Positions 53,977 through 62,326 of a DNA stretch of 64,000 bases are shown here, piece after piece. The notes under the pieces are model-generated. The model was not told where the DNA came from. It was given only the letters and a program-made list of their open reading frames with translations, and ran no database searches. Position 1 is the first letter of the stretch, and each line of letters opens with the position of its first letter. The DNA is taken from positions 124,001-188,000 of the forward strand of contig QMIT01000001.1 in NCBI GenBank assembly GCA_024434115.1, in the 5' to 3' direction. This stretch comes from Chloroflexota bacterium (GTDB lineage Bacteria; Chloroflexota; Anaerolineae; Aggregatilineales; J027). A program made the translations under genes and the position numbers.

Positions 53977-54002
53977 GGGCGACCCAGAGGCCCGCCCCTA
54001 TT
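53977..54002. repeat. dispersed hairpin repeat, family B, copy 3
   Basis: GGGCG (53977-53981) pairs with CGCCC (53993-53997), followed by CCTATT. Nearly the same core as the copy at 22018. It is located in the mrp upstream region on the minus strand, past the 3' end of the Cys-rich gene. Confidence 0.6.
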
Positions 54003-54087
54003 GAATTCGCAAATCTTGATTGCTGCGATGTGGGTGTTTGCGAATAAAATCAATAATGATTTGCATAATTATAACGGGGTCAAGGCC

Positions 54088-54468
54088 TTAGCGCGAGGGG
54101 GCAGCAAAAGATTGCCGCAAAATTTCTAAGATTGGGCTGTCTGGATTGGCGTTGATCCACACCAAAATTTCTTCGCGGGCGGTTTTGAAATAGGCCACTA
54201 ACTCGACATCACTACCCTTAAAACGGCCAATGGTGTTTTGTGAACATGGAGTGCAGCCGCGCATGGCTCGATAGCTATCGGCGTGGCAGGTGAGGCAGCT
54301 ATTGAGCTTAATCATCATCCACGCAAAGGCCAAAATATCAGCATCGGTATCGTTTTTGTGCTGGCAAAGGCCGTCAATAAATTCGCGCCATTCCGGGCCA
54401 CGCAGGTTGCGAAGGGAGGGGATGACACGCGGAGGGAAAATAATTTCGGTATCGGGTTGATGCAGCAT
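54088..54468 (-). CDS. small Cys-rich hypothetical protein
   Basis: 126 residues, soluble, no signal peptide. A cluster CLTCHADSYRAMRGCTPC gives two CxxC pairs plus a His, so a zinc or Fe-S site is possible. Another conserved-looking motif, LRGPEWREFIDGLCQHKN, precedes it. No family recognised. The gene is downstream of a promoter-free 220-bp space and probably monocistronic. Confidence 0.55.
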   Translation of the reverse strand: MLHQPDTEIIFPPRVIPSLRNLRGPEWREFIDGLCQHKNDTDADILAFAWMMIKLNSCLTCHADSYRAMRGCTPCSQNTIGRFKGSDVELVAYFKTAREEILVWINANPDSPILEILRQSFAAPSR

Positions 54469-54590
54469 GGGCCGTCACTCCTCAAACCATCACAAATGAT
54501 TTTTTGGGTATAAAGGAATCTAACAAGATTCTAACCTTCACGTGTAGGGATGTCTACTGACTTTGGTTAGAACTCAGCCAAAATTTTTCG

Positions 54591-54619
54591 TTGCCGTGAA
54601 GGGGAGTCTAGGCTACACT
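54591..54619 (+). promoter_or_regulatory. sigma-70-type promoter overlapped by an inverted repeat
   Basis: TTGCCG (54591-54596), exactly 17 bp, then TACACT (54614-54619), about 70 bp before ATG 54690. GTCTAG (54606-54611) and CTAGAC (54618-54623) form a perfect 6-bp inverted repeat around the -10, a likely repressor site. Confidence 0.55.
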
Positions 54620-54689
54620 AGACGCGCTCATTTAATTACTTTTGATAAACGGACATTCGCCATTTCGCAGCAGGAGACTGCTTTTACTC

Positions 54690-55934
54690 ATGAATAAACT
54701 ATCCACGCAAGTTGTCGCGTTTCTCGTGTTAGCCGCTGTCACGCTGGTGGGTGTCCTCATCGTGACCAACAGCGATATTGATACCGATGTCAAAACCGCT
54801 GATGCCTCACTTTTGGAATTGACAGCTAATGACAGTTCGATTGATTTTTCAGTGGGCTATCCCAACGAATGGCAGGCTGCTCCTACGTCTGATGGAGCAG
54901 GTTATGTGTTTATGCTAAAGGAACCACTAGACGGTGTAGCTGAAGAAATGCAGCCGCAGATTGAAATTACGCTTTTAAACTCGCCTTATGCCGACACGTT
55001 GGCTTCAGCACAAACCGATTTGGGGGCGGACAGTTTGGATGCCTATGAAACGGTAAATAGTCATCGCAGCGGAGTTCGTTATTCCACCACTAACTCACTC
55101 GATAATGGGCAGCAGGTGGCAACGGACATCCTAATTCTCAATCCCCAAGACCAATCGGTGACCAGTGAAGTTGAAGAAAACCGCACCTTGATTGCGCGGC
55201 TGACCGCAGATGCCAATAGGATTGGTGAGTATCGCCAAACATTGGATTTAATGCTGACTAGTGTGAAGGTTGCTGAACCCTTCCATGTACCTCAATTGGC
55301 TCAAACAATTACCAACCCAACCAGTGGTATCACTGTTAATTATCCTGATGGGTGGACTGCTTCAGTGGATGCTGCGCCGAATGACACCATTACCCGCATC
55401 GTTGCGCCGAATGAAGCTGATGGTTTACTGCGTCTAGCATATGTACCTCTGCTTGACCAAGCAACTGGTACGCCCATTACTTTGGCGGATTTGGAAAGCC
55501 AAATTTTGGGTGGTGTTGATCCCAATAGTTTTATCCAGCCGATGGCCCTCTACAGTGCGGGTGGATATACGGGTGATGCTGGCGCAGTTTTAGTCCCCGA
55601 TGACGGCAGTGGCAGTGGGGACAGTGTGATCTATGTGGTGTTTCTCCAATTGAGTGAGGCGGATGCGGTGGTCGCGTTGGCCCAAGCGGGCCCAAATGAC
55701 ATTGCAAATTTGCAGCAGGTGACAGACGCGGTTTTGCAGACGCTTCAGTTTGTACCTCCTGCTACGCCGGAAGCTCCTGAAACCCCTGAATCCGAACCTG
55801 CGGAGTCGGCAACAGAAGTTCCAACTGAGGAAGCGACACCAGTGGCTGAAGAAACCGCGACTGCCGAACCGACAGAAACCCCAACCGAAGTCCCGACGGA
55901 GGCCCCCACTACCGAGGCGACTCCGGCAAATTAG
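54690..55934 (+). CDS. exported or anchored protein with duplicated lipoprotein-like domain and Pro/Glu/Thr tail
   Basis: 414 residues from ATG 54690 (upstream in-frame ATG 54642 is less likely given the promoter at 54619). One N-terminal hydrophobic segment (about 6-30). Two similar beta-rich domains follow, each with a YPNEWQAA or YPDGWTA strand and a closing LDLMLTSVKVAEP or DAVLQTLQFV strand (about 45-205 and 215-350), so an internal duplication is likely. The C-terminal about 60 residues are Glu/Pro/Thr-rich, resembling a cell-wall spacer. Family not named; PsbP/LpqN-like folds share this shape. Confidence 0.65.
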   Translation: MNKLSTQVVAFLVLAAVTLVGVLIVTNSDIDTDVKTADASLLELTANDSSIDFSVGYPNEWQAAPTSDGAGYVFMLKEPLDGVAEEMQPQIEITLLNSPYADTLASAQTDLGADSLDAYETVNSHRSGVRYSTTNSLDNGQQVATDILILNPQDQSVTSEVEENRTLIARLTADANRIGEYRQTLDLMLTSVKVAEPFHVPQLAQTITNPTSGITVNYPDGWTASVDAAPNDTITRIVAPNEADGLLRLAYVPLLDQATGTPITLADLESQILGGVDPNSFIQPMALYSAGGYTGDAGAVLVPDDGSGSGDSVIYVVFLQLSEADAVVALAQAGPNDIANLQQVTDAVLQTLQFVPPATPEAPETPESEPAESATEVPTEEATPVAEETATAEPTETPTEVPTEAPTTEATPAN

Positions 55935-56044
55935 TGATGGAGTTTTTACAGAGGCGGGTTGTCACAAACTCGCCTCTATTATCGTCTTTATTCAATAGAA
56001 AATTGGGTTATCCCCATACCCAGTTTCAGAGCGTAGGAGCAAGC

Positions 56045-57550
56045 ATGACAGAGTTAGTTCGTAATTTAATCAACGGCGAATGGGTTGAAGCGAAATCGGG
56101 TGAGACCTTTCGCAGTATCAACCCCGCCACCGAAGAACTCGTCGGCGATGTCGCCAAAAGCGGCAAAGACGATGTAGACGCGGCGGTGAAGGCGGCAAAG
56201 GCAGCCTATCACGATTGGCGTCTAACCCCGGCCCCACGTCGGGGTGAGATTTTGTTTCGGGTGGCGCAGATTTTGCAGGAACGCAAAGAAGATTTGGCCC
56301 GTTTGTTGGTTCAGGAAATGGGCAAGGTCATCGCCGAGGCACGTGGTGATGTGCAAGAAGCGATTGACATGGCCTATTTTATGGCAGGTGAGGGCCGTCG
56401 CTTGTTGGGGTATACGGCCCCAGTGGAAATGCCCAACAAATTTGGCATGGCGCTACGTGACAGTGTGGGGGTGGTCGGGTTGATTACCCCTTGGAATTTC
56501 CCGATTGCGATTCCCTCTTGGAAGAGCCTGCCTGCCTTGATTGCTGGCAATACCGTCGTCTTTAAGCCCGCGTCGGATACCCCCAAACTCGGCGCGGAAT
56601 ATACCCGGTGTTTCTATGATGCAGGCCTACCCCCCGGTGTGCTGAATGTCGTCTTGGGGCCGGGTGGCTCGGTGGGTGGGGCGATTGCTTCACACCCCGA
56701 TGTCAAGGTGATTTCATTTACGGGCAGCACTGAAATCGGCTATAGCATGTACGCCGAGGCTGCTAAGAAGGGCAAGAAGGTCAGTCTTGAACTGGGTGGC
56801 AAGAACGCCATCATTGTCATGGATGATGCCAACCTGCCATTGGCAGTCGAGGCGATTTTGTTCAGCGCGTTTGGCACAACGGGTCAACGCTGCACCGCCA
56901 CCAGCCGCGTCATCGTCCAAAAGGGCATCCATGCTAAATTGGTCGAGGCATTGCTCGAACGCACCAGAGCCTTGAAGCTGGGTTATGGGCTGGATGAAAC
57001 GGTGGATGTCGGCCCGGTGATTAATGAATCGGCGCGACGCAGCATCCATGAATATGTCGAGATCGGGAAGAAAGAGGGTGCGAAACTGCTCTGCGGTGGC
57101 AATTATGCCCGCGATGTGGATGGCGGACGTGGTTTCTTCTATCAACCGACCATCTTTGACCAAGTGGGCCATAACATGCGGATTTCGCAGGAAGAAATCT
57201 TTGGGCCTGTCTTGAGTATTGTGGAATGCGCCGACCTCGATCAGGCCATCCAATTTAACAATGACGTGGCTTATGGCTTGAGCAGCAGCATCTTCACCGA
57301 AAACGTGAACGCGGCTTTCCGTGCCATTCGTGACCTGTCCACCGGAATTGTCTATATTAATCACGGCACGACGGGGGCGGAAATCCAATTTCCCTTCGGC
57401 GGGACACGGGGTACAGGCAATGGGATGCGTGAGGCAGGCCAAACCGCGCTGGACACGTTTACCGAATGGAAATCGGTCTATGTGGATTTCAGCGGTAGGT
57501 TGCAGCGGGCACAGATTGATACCGATACGATTTTGGGGAAGATAAACTAA
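56045..57550 (+). CDS. aldehyde dehydrogenase family protein
   Basis: 501 residues. Cytoplasmic NAD(P)-dependent oxidation of an aldehyde to an acid. Catalytic Cys283 in TTGQRCTATSR, general base Glu249 in SLELGGKN, cofactor-binding ITPWNFPIAIP, FTGSTEIG and the closing EIFGPVLSIVE are all present. AGGAG lies seven bases before ATG 56045. A longer frame opens at 55934, but that stretch (55934-56044) is intergenic. The subfamily resembles ALDH7-like or succinate-semialdehyde enzymes; the substrate is not certain. Confidence 0.92.
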   Translation: MTELVRNLINGEWVEAKSGETFRSINPATEELVGDVAKSGKDDVDAAVKAAKAAYHDWRLTPAPRRGEILFRVAQILQERKEDLARLLVQEMGKVIAEARGDVQEAIDMAYFMAGEGRRLLGYTAPVEMPNKFGMALRDSVGVVGLITPWNFPIAIPSWKSLPALIAGNTVVFKPASDTPKLGAEYTRCFYDAGLPPGVLNVVLGPGGSVGGAIASHPDVKVISFTGSTEIGYSMYAEAAKKGKKVSLELGGKNAIIVMDDANLPLAVEAILFSAFGTTGQRCTATSRVIVQKGIHAKLVEALLERTRALKLGYGLDETVDVGPVINESARRSIHEYVEIGKKEGAKLLCGGNYARDVDGGRGFFYQPTIFDQVGHNMRISQEEIFGPVLSIVECADLDQAIQFNNDVAYGLSSSIFTENVNAAFRAIRDLSTGIVYINHGTTGAEIQFPFGGTRGTGNGMREAGQTALDTFTEWKSVYVDFSGRLQRAQIDTDTILGKIN

Positions 57551-57566
57551 CCCCGCCGTTAAAAGA

Positions 57567-57590
57567 GGGTAGGTCTTTGGCCTACCCCTA
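57567..57590. repeat. dispersed hairpin repeat, family B, copy 4
   Basis: GGGTAGG (57567-57573) pairs with CCTACCC (57581-57587), loop TCTTTGG. It lies 17 bp after the aldehyde dehydrogenase stop and may act as a transcript-end hairpin. Confidence 0.6.
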
Positions 57591-57750
57591 CAAATTACAG
57601 AATGTTGGTGTGATGGCAAATCATCCGATTTGTTCCTATTGGCACAATCGTATGTCAGGTGTTAAACTTTGGAAAATTGAAACTTAATTTGAGTTATTTT
57701 AAGCGCTGGCAACCCATTATTTCAGTTAATAAAATCTGTATGATGCTGTT

Positions 57751-57981
57751 ATGAGCCACTCGCGTGAACCCCTTTATTGGGAGGCGACATATGCTATTGC
57801 GATGCGCCTTATGGAAGATTACGCACGGGTTGACCCAACAGCACTTGGGACGCAGCAGTTGTTAGAAATGGTGTTGAATTTGCCAGATTTTGCAGACGAG
57901 CCAATTCTCGCTAACGAGGAATTACTGGTCGAAATCTTGCGAGTATGGTACGAGGAGAGTACGTTTCATGACCAATCATGA
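57751..57981 (+). CDS. iscX: IscX-like iron-sulfur assembly protein
   Basis: 76 residues. The pattern matches IscX: an N-terminal Trp/Tyr region (LYWEATYAIAMRLME), D-P-T-A-x-x-T-Q-x-L-L-E-M-V-L-N-L-P-D-F-x-D-E-P, and an end ILRVWYEES. In enterobacteria IscX is an acidic IscS-binding modulator of Fe-S assembly. Here it is the first gene of a nuo operon; it overlaps nuoB by 14 bp, with GAGGAG of nuoB inside it. The functional link is through the Fe-S clusters in NuoB and NuoI. The start is preceded by TATGAT a few bases away, so the leader may be very short. Confidence 0.85.
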   Translation: MSHSREPLYWEATYAIAMRLMEDYARVDPTALGTQQLLEMVLNLPDFADEPILANEELLVEILRVWYEESTFHDQS

Positions 57982-58639
57982 CCATTTGGATTTACGCGAG
58001 TTGCATGACCCCGATATTCCGTTACCGATTGAATTGCAGGGGAATCTTGCCTCCACCAACCTGAGCCGAATTTATAACTGGTCACGCGCCAAAGCGACAT
58101 GGCCTTTGTTGTTTGGGTTGGCGTGCTGCGCGATTGAAATGATCGCCACCGCCTCCAGCCGCTATGACATGTCACGGTTTGGGATGGAAGTCATGCGTGC
58201 CAGCCCACGTCAAGCCGACTTGTTGATTGTCTCCGGGACCGTCACCAAGAAAATGGTGGTGCCGATTGTGCGTATTTTCAACCAGATGCCCGAACCGAAA
58301 TACGTTTTGGCGATGGGGGCGTGCGCGTCGGGAGGTGGCCCATTCAAAGAGGGATATAACGTCGTCAGCGGGATTGATCAATATATTCCGGTGGATGTCT
58401 ATGTTCCCGGTTGCCCTCCCACTCCGCAGGCTCTAATTCATGGGTTTATTGCGCTGCACCAGAAAATGGAAGGCCAGCGCATTCACAATCGGAACAGTGT
58501 GCCGTGGTATAGCAAAGGCCCCAGCGAAGAAATTCCGCTGCCTGTACTTGGGCCGGATATTGTAGACCCACGCCAAGCCGCCATTTTGCGCCAACAGGCC
58601 GAATCTGCCGTGTTGTTGGCAGAGGCTACTGGTGATTAA
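57968..58639 (+). CDS. nuoB: NADH-quinone oxidoreductase subunit B
   Basis: 223 residues. Carries cluster N2 in the connecting part of complex I. Ligand motifs: FGLACCAIEM, MGACASGGG and VPGCPPTPQALIHG, giving the four Cys. ATG 57968 is 8-15 bases after GAGGAGAG; a frame opening at 57890 would lengthen it without support. It overlaps iscX by 14 bp and is 21 bp before nuoCD. Confidence 0.96.
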   Translation: MTNHDHLDLRELHDPDIPLPIELQGNLASTNLSRIYNWSRAKATWPLLFGLACCAIEMIATASSRYDMSRFGMEVMRASPRQADLLIVSGTVTKKMVVPIVRIFNQMPEPKYVLAMGACASGGGPFKEGYNVVSGIDQYIPVDVYVPGCPPTPQALIHGFIALHQKMEGQRIHNRNSVPWYSKGPSEEIPLPVLGPDIVDPRQAAILRQQAESAVLLAEATGD

Positions 58640-58660
58640 TTCTGAGGAGACAACCGAACA

Positions 58661-60508
58661 ATGGTAGATAATGTATTGGTTCAAAATCCCACCCAAGAGG
58701 CGCTGGCTGGCCTGGGGCGTTTTGGTGGGGCAGTACAGGCTGATGACCGTCAGAATTATGAAGGGATTGTCGTTGACCGCGATTCGCTGCCCGATGTCGC
58801 ACAGGCGCTTCGGGATGAACTGGGTTACGATTACCTCTCAAGTGTGACAGGCGTGGATTATCTTGGCTTTGGCGATTATTTTGAGGTGGTCTATCATGCC
58901 TACCGCACCAGTGGGGGCAAGGGGTTAACTCTCAAAACCCGTACCCCGCGTGATGTTGCCACTGTGCCAAGCGTGGTGAGTGTGTGGCCGGGTGCCGATT
59001 TCCAAGAACGCGAAGCCTATGACCTGATGGGGATTCATTTTACCGGACACCCCAACCTGAAACGCATTTTGATGTGGGAAGGGTTTGAAGGCCACCCGCT
59101 GCGTAAAGACTGGAAAGAAGCCTATTTTGAGTCCGAGCATAAGCCGTTCGATTCGCGCTGGCCCGGTGGCAATGTGCGCCGTGCGGAGGAATATAACCCC
59201 TTCGGCAAAAACGTGAACTACCCTGGCGGATTCACAATGGATAAGGTACGGGACATCTCAGAAGTTGACCATTATGAAGGCTTAAATCTGGGTGTTCAGA
59301 TTGAGGGCAGTGGGATTCGCACCGATAAATTGGTGGTCAATCTTGGGCCGCATCACCCCAGCACACACGGCGTATTCCGTATGGTCTGCACTTTGAATGG
59401 CGAGACGGTGGAAACCCTTGAACCCGTTATGGGCTATTTGCATCGCAATCATGAAAAGATTGGCGAGCGCAATACGTGGATTATGAACATGCCCTATACG
59501 GATCGCCTCGATTATATTTCCAGCATGGGCAACAATCACGGCTATGCGCTGGCGATTGAAAATCTGATGTTGAAGAATCAGGTCAAGGGCTATAACCAAC
59601 CTACCGAACGCACCGAAGTGATCCGTGTTTTGATGGTTGAGTTGACCCGCTATATCAATCACCTGTGGTCAATCGGCTTTTTGCTCAATGACCTCGGCGC
59701 CTTCTTCACCCCAGCCCTATACGCTATCTTCGAGCGTGAACTGATCCTCGACTTCTTCGAGGCGACGGCGGGCAGCCGGATGATGTGCAATTACATGCGC
59801 TTTGGGGGACTATTCAAAGATATTCCCGAACGCATGATGGCTCACGCTGTGCTTGAAAATGACATGATCCGCGATGTGGATACGATGGAATTCTTGCACA
59901 ATTTGATTTTTGAGCGCCTGCCCAACTTCACAGATGAATTTGACCGTCTGCTGACCAAGAACGAAATCGTGTTTAATCGTACACGCGGCGTCGGCATTTT
60001 GACGGCAGAACAAGCGGTTGCGGTGAGCGCGGCGGGGCCAGTCTTGCGGGCCAGTGGTGTGCCCTATGACGTGCGGAAAGCCGACCCCTACAGCATCTAC
60101 CCTGAATTGGAATTTGATATTCCAACTGGGACGTATGGCGATGTGTATGACCGTTACCTAGTGCGCTTGGAAGAAATGCGCCAGAGTGTGCGGATTTTGC
60201 AGCAAATCTATCCACGCCTAAAAGAAACAGCCGGGCAGAGCATTCTCGGTATTGACGCCTACAGTCCGCGTATCCCCAATGGTGGCGAAAGTTATGGCCG
60301 CGTGGAGAATCCAAAAGGCGAACTCGGTTATTATGTGGTTGGCGTTCCGGGCAAAGAATTTGACCAGAATCCTTGGCGCTATCACATCCGCGCCCCCAGT
60401 TTCATCAATCTGACGGCGTTGGAGCAGATGTGCATCGGCCACAAAATTGCTGACCTTGTGGTGATTTTAGGCAGTATTGACATCGTTTTGGGTGAGACAG
60501 ACAGATAA
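58661..60508 (+). CDS. nuoCD: NADH-quinone oxidoreductase fused subunits C and D
   Basis: 615 residues. NuoC part about 1-170 ([32 protein letters not shown]), then the NuoD part from about 215: [48 protein letters not shown] and C-terminal [30 protein letters not shown]. The fusion is known in some lineages. It follows nuoB after 21 bp and ends next to a family A repeat. Confidence 0.96.
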   Translation: MVDNVLVQNPTQEALAGLGRFGGAVQADDRQNYEGIVVDRDSLPDVAQALRDELGYDYLSSVTGVDYLGFGDYFEVVYHAYRTSGGKGLTLKTRTPRDVATVPSVVSVWPGADFQEREAYDLMGIHFTGHPNLKRILMWEGFEGHPLRKDWKEAYFESEHKPFDSRWPGGNVRRAEEYNPFGKNVNYPGGFTMDKVRDISEVDHYEGLNLGVQIEGSGIRTDKLVVNLGPHHPSTHGVFRMVCTLNGETVETLEPVMGYLHRNHEKIGERNTWIMNMPYTDRLDYISSMGNNHGYALAIENLMLKNQVKGYNQPTERTEVIRVLMVELTRYINHLWSIGFLLNDLGAFFTPALYAIFERELILDFFEATAGSRMMCNYMRFGGLFKDIPERMMAHAVLENDMIRDVDTMEFLHNLIFERLPNFTDEFDRLLTKNEIVFNRTRGVGILTAEQAVAVSAAGPVLRASGVPYDVRKADPYSIYPELEFDIPTGTYGDVYDRYLVRLEEMRQSVRILQQIYPRLKETAGQSILGIDAYSPRIPNGGESYGRVENPKGELGYYVVGVPGKEFDQNPWRYHIRAPSFINLTALEQMCIGHKIADLVVILGSIDIVLGETDR

Positions 60509-60511
60509 TAA

Positions 60512-60556
60512 CCCCATCCCCAACCCCTCTCCAGTATCGGTGGGGAGGGGGATTTT
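60512..60556. repeat. dispersed GC-rich palindromic repeat, family A, copy 3
   Basis: CCCCATCCCCAACCC leads into a CCTCTCC / GGGGAGG hairpin. It lies in the 70-bp spacer between nuoCD and nuoI, inside the operon, just upstream of the nuoI ribosome-binding site. Confidence 0.72.
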
Positions 60557-60578
60557 GAGCGAGGAGAGAGATTTATAT

Positions 60579-62138
60579 ATGTACGGAATTGGAATTTGGA
60601 ACGGCCTCAAGATCACCCTAAAACGCTTTGTGGATACGTTTGTGGTTGATCTTGGCATGTTTGGAACAAAACAAAGCGCCGAAACTTTCGCCGTGCGTCA
60701 AGGCGCACAGGCCAAAGGCCTCTATACGGTGGAGTACCCCGAAGAAAAATTGGCGATGCCTGAACGTTTCCGCTTTGTGCCATTTTTGGTGGTCAATAAT
60801 CCCGATGACCCTCATTCACCCGGTCATGATTGGTGTACCTCGTGCGGTATCTGCGCAAAAGTTTGCCCCCCCCAATGTATCTGGATTGTGCGTGGCACGG
60901 ACGCCAAGACGGGTCGTCCTAAGCCGGAACCGGAAGCCTTCTATATTGATATTGATATTTGTATGAACTGCGGTTACTGTGCGGAATACTGCCCATTTGA
61001 CGCCATCAAGATGGATCACGACTACGAATTGGCGTCCTATGACCGCACGATGAACCACATCTACGACCATGCCAAACTTGCCAAACCTGTCAGCTATTGG
61101 CAGCAAATCGCGCCGAACCGGGCACTGGAAGAGGCCGAGGGGCGTGGTCAATGGGAACACAAGGATACCGCGAAGGTCGCCAAAAAAGCTGGCATCCCGA
61201 TGACCGAGCCAGTTTGGGAAAAGCGTGACCGCGCGTTCCATGACCCAGATATTGAAAACGCTGCTGCCAAGCCTGCTGTGGTTGCTGCTCCCGGTGCGCC
61301 GGGTGTTGCCGCACCAGCCGCTGCGGGTGTAAGCATCAATGTAGACGGGGCATCCCCTGACCAATTGGCACAATGGGCCGCGAACGAAGGCTTGCCCCTG
61401 CCAGCCCGTTCTGCTGCCGCGCTTAAATTGGAGCAGATGATTGCCGAAAAGACCTTTAAGCCCTCCTCTGAACATCGCAAGGCGGTTTCGGCAGCCAAGA
61501 AGACTGCCAAAGATGCCAACACGACGATTGAAGAGTCAGCGGCATCCTTCAAGCCCGGTGAAGTTGTCATGGCTTCTCCCCCTGCGCTTGCTGCTTCTCC
61601 GGTTGCGTCTGCCGCCCCTGCCACTGCACCCAAAGCCTCTACCTCTGCTGGGGTGAGCATCAATGTAGAAGGTGCAACGCCCGACCAATTAGCCCAATGG
61701 GCCGACAATGAAGGCCTGCCACTCGCGGCCCGTTCCGCAGCAGCCGTTAAGCTGGATACACTGATTCGTGAAAAGACCTTTAAGCCCGCTTCACTTCACC
61801 GCAAAGCGATTTCGGCGGCGAAGAAAGCGGCGGGTGATGCTGGTACAACGATTGAAGAGGCTGGTAGCGGATTCACCCCCGGCGCGGTCATCGAAAGCCC
61901 AGTTCTTGCCGCACCGCCACCCGTAGCGGAAGCGGTAGTCGCAGCCGAGCCTAGTCCTGTAGCTACGGCAACTGCGGCTGCTCCGGCGGCGGTTGGAGGA
62001 ACCGTAGCCCTGATTGAGGCTGCGAAGGAACTCGAACGCAAGAGCAAGGCCAAAGAAATCAAGCTGACCAGCAATGACCGCAAGCAGATTGCCGAGGCCA
62101 AGAAGTTGGCCCAAGAAAATGGCATTGCTTGGGAATAA
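60579..62138 (+). CDS. nuoI: NuoI-like 2x[4Fe-4S] subunit with a repeated C-terminal extension
   Basis: 519 residues from ATG 60579 (GAGGAGAG 9 bases upstream); standard NuoI is about 170-200. Two cluster motifs: C86-T-S-C-G-I-C-A-K-V-C-P and C128-M-N-C-G-Y-C-A-E-Y-C-P. The extra part (about 230-519) has two repeats of 81 residues at 250-330 and 358-438, about 59 of 81 identical, each starting GVSIN and containing LAQWA-NEGLP, linked by Ala/Pro-rich stretches; a third, partial copy ends the protein (LTSNDRKQIAEAKKLAQ). The repeats are Ala/Lys-rich helices of unknown role. Confidence 0.9.
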   Translation: MYGIGIWNGLKITLKRFVDTFVVDLGMFGTKQSAETFAVRQGAQAKGLYTVEYPEEKLAMPERFRFVPFLVVNNPDDPHSPGHDWCTSCGICAKVCPPQCIWIVRGTDAKTGRPKPEPEAFYIDIDICMNCGYCAEYCPFDAIKMDHDYELASYDRTMNHIYDHAKLAKPVSYWQQIAPNRALEEAEGRGQWEHKDTAKVAKKAGIPMTEPVWEKRDRAFHDPDIENAAAKPAVVAAPGAPGVAAPAAAGVSINVDGASPDQLAQWAANEGLPLPARSAAALKLEQMIAEKTFKPSSEHRKAVSAAKKTAKDANTTIEESAASFKPGEVVMASPPALAASPVASAAPATAPKASTSAGVSINVEGATPDQLAQWADNEGLPLAARSAAAVKLDTLIREKTFKPASLHRKAISAAKKAAGDAGTTIEEAGSGFTPGAVIESPVLAAPPPVAEAVVAAEPSPVATATAAAPAAVGGTVALIEAAKELERKSKAKEIKLTSNDRKQIAEAKKLAQENGIAWE

Positions 62139-62162
62139 ATTCCTCAAATATGAAAAACTCCG

Positions 62163-62195
62163 AAAGGGTGCTGTAATAGGCATCCTTTTTGTTTT
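62163..62195 (+). terminator. rho-independent terminator of the nuo operon
   Basis: AAAGGGTGC pairs with GCATCCTTT (one wobble) around an eight-base loop, followed by TTTTTGTTTTG. Good stem and T-tract. Confidence 0.78.
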
Positions 62196-62214
62196 GTTGG
62201 ACACTGCTTTCGTA

Positions 62215-62220
62215 TATAAT
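62215..62220 (+). promoter_or_regulatory. probable -10 element (TATAAT) for the last gene
   Basis: TATAAT about 107 bp before ATG 62327, just past the nuo terminator. TTTTGT 17 bp upstream is a weak -35. Confidence 0.45.
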
Positions 62221-62326
62221 TCAATAAACCTGTTTAATCTGTTTCCTATCACCCGCAGTAGATACTAGTGCTTGGTCGCGCTTGTAGCCTGTACTGCTCT
62301 CTTTATTCACTTTTACAAGGGCTTCT

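Noticed and set aside
56714-57619. 301-codon open frame on the minus strand opposite the aldehyde dehydrogenase
   Set aside because: It lies opposite a gene with intact catalytic motifs, has no recognisable domain and no ribosome-binding site.
61148-61708. 186-codon open frame on the minus strand across the NuoI repeats
   Set aside because: Ala/Ser-rich shadow caused by the repeated GC-rich codons of nuoI.
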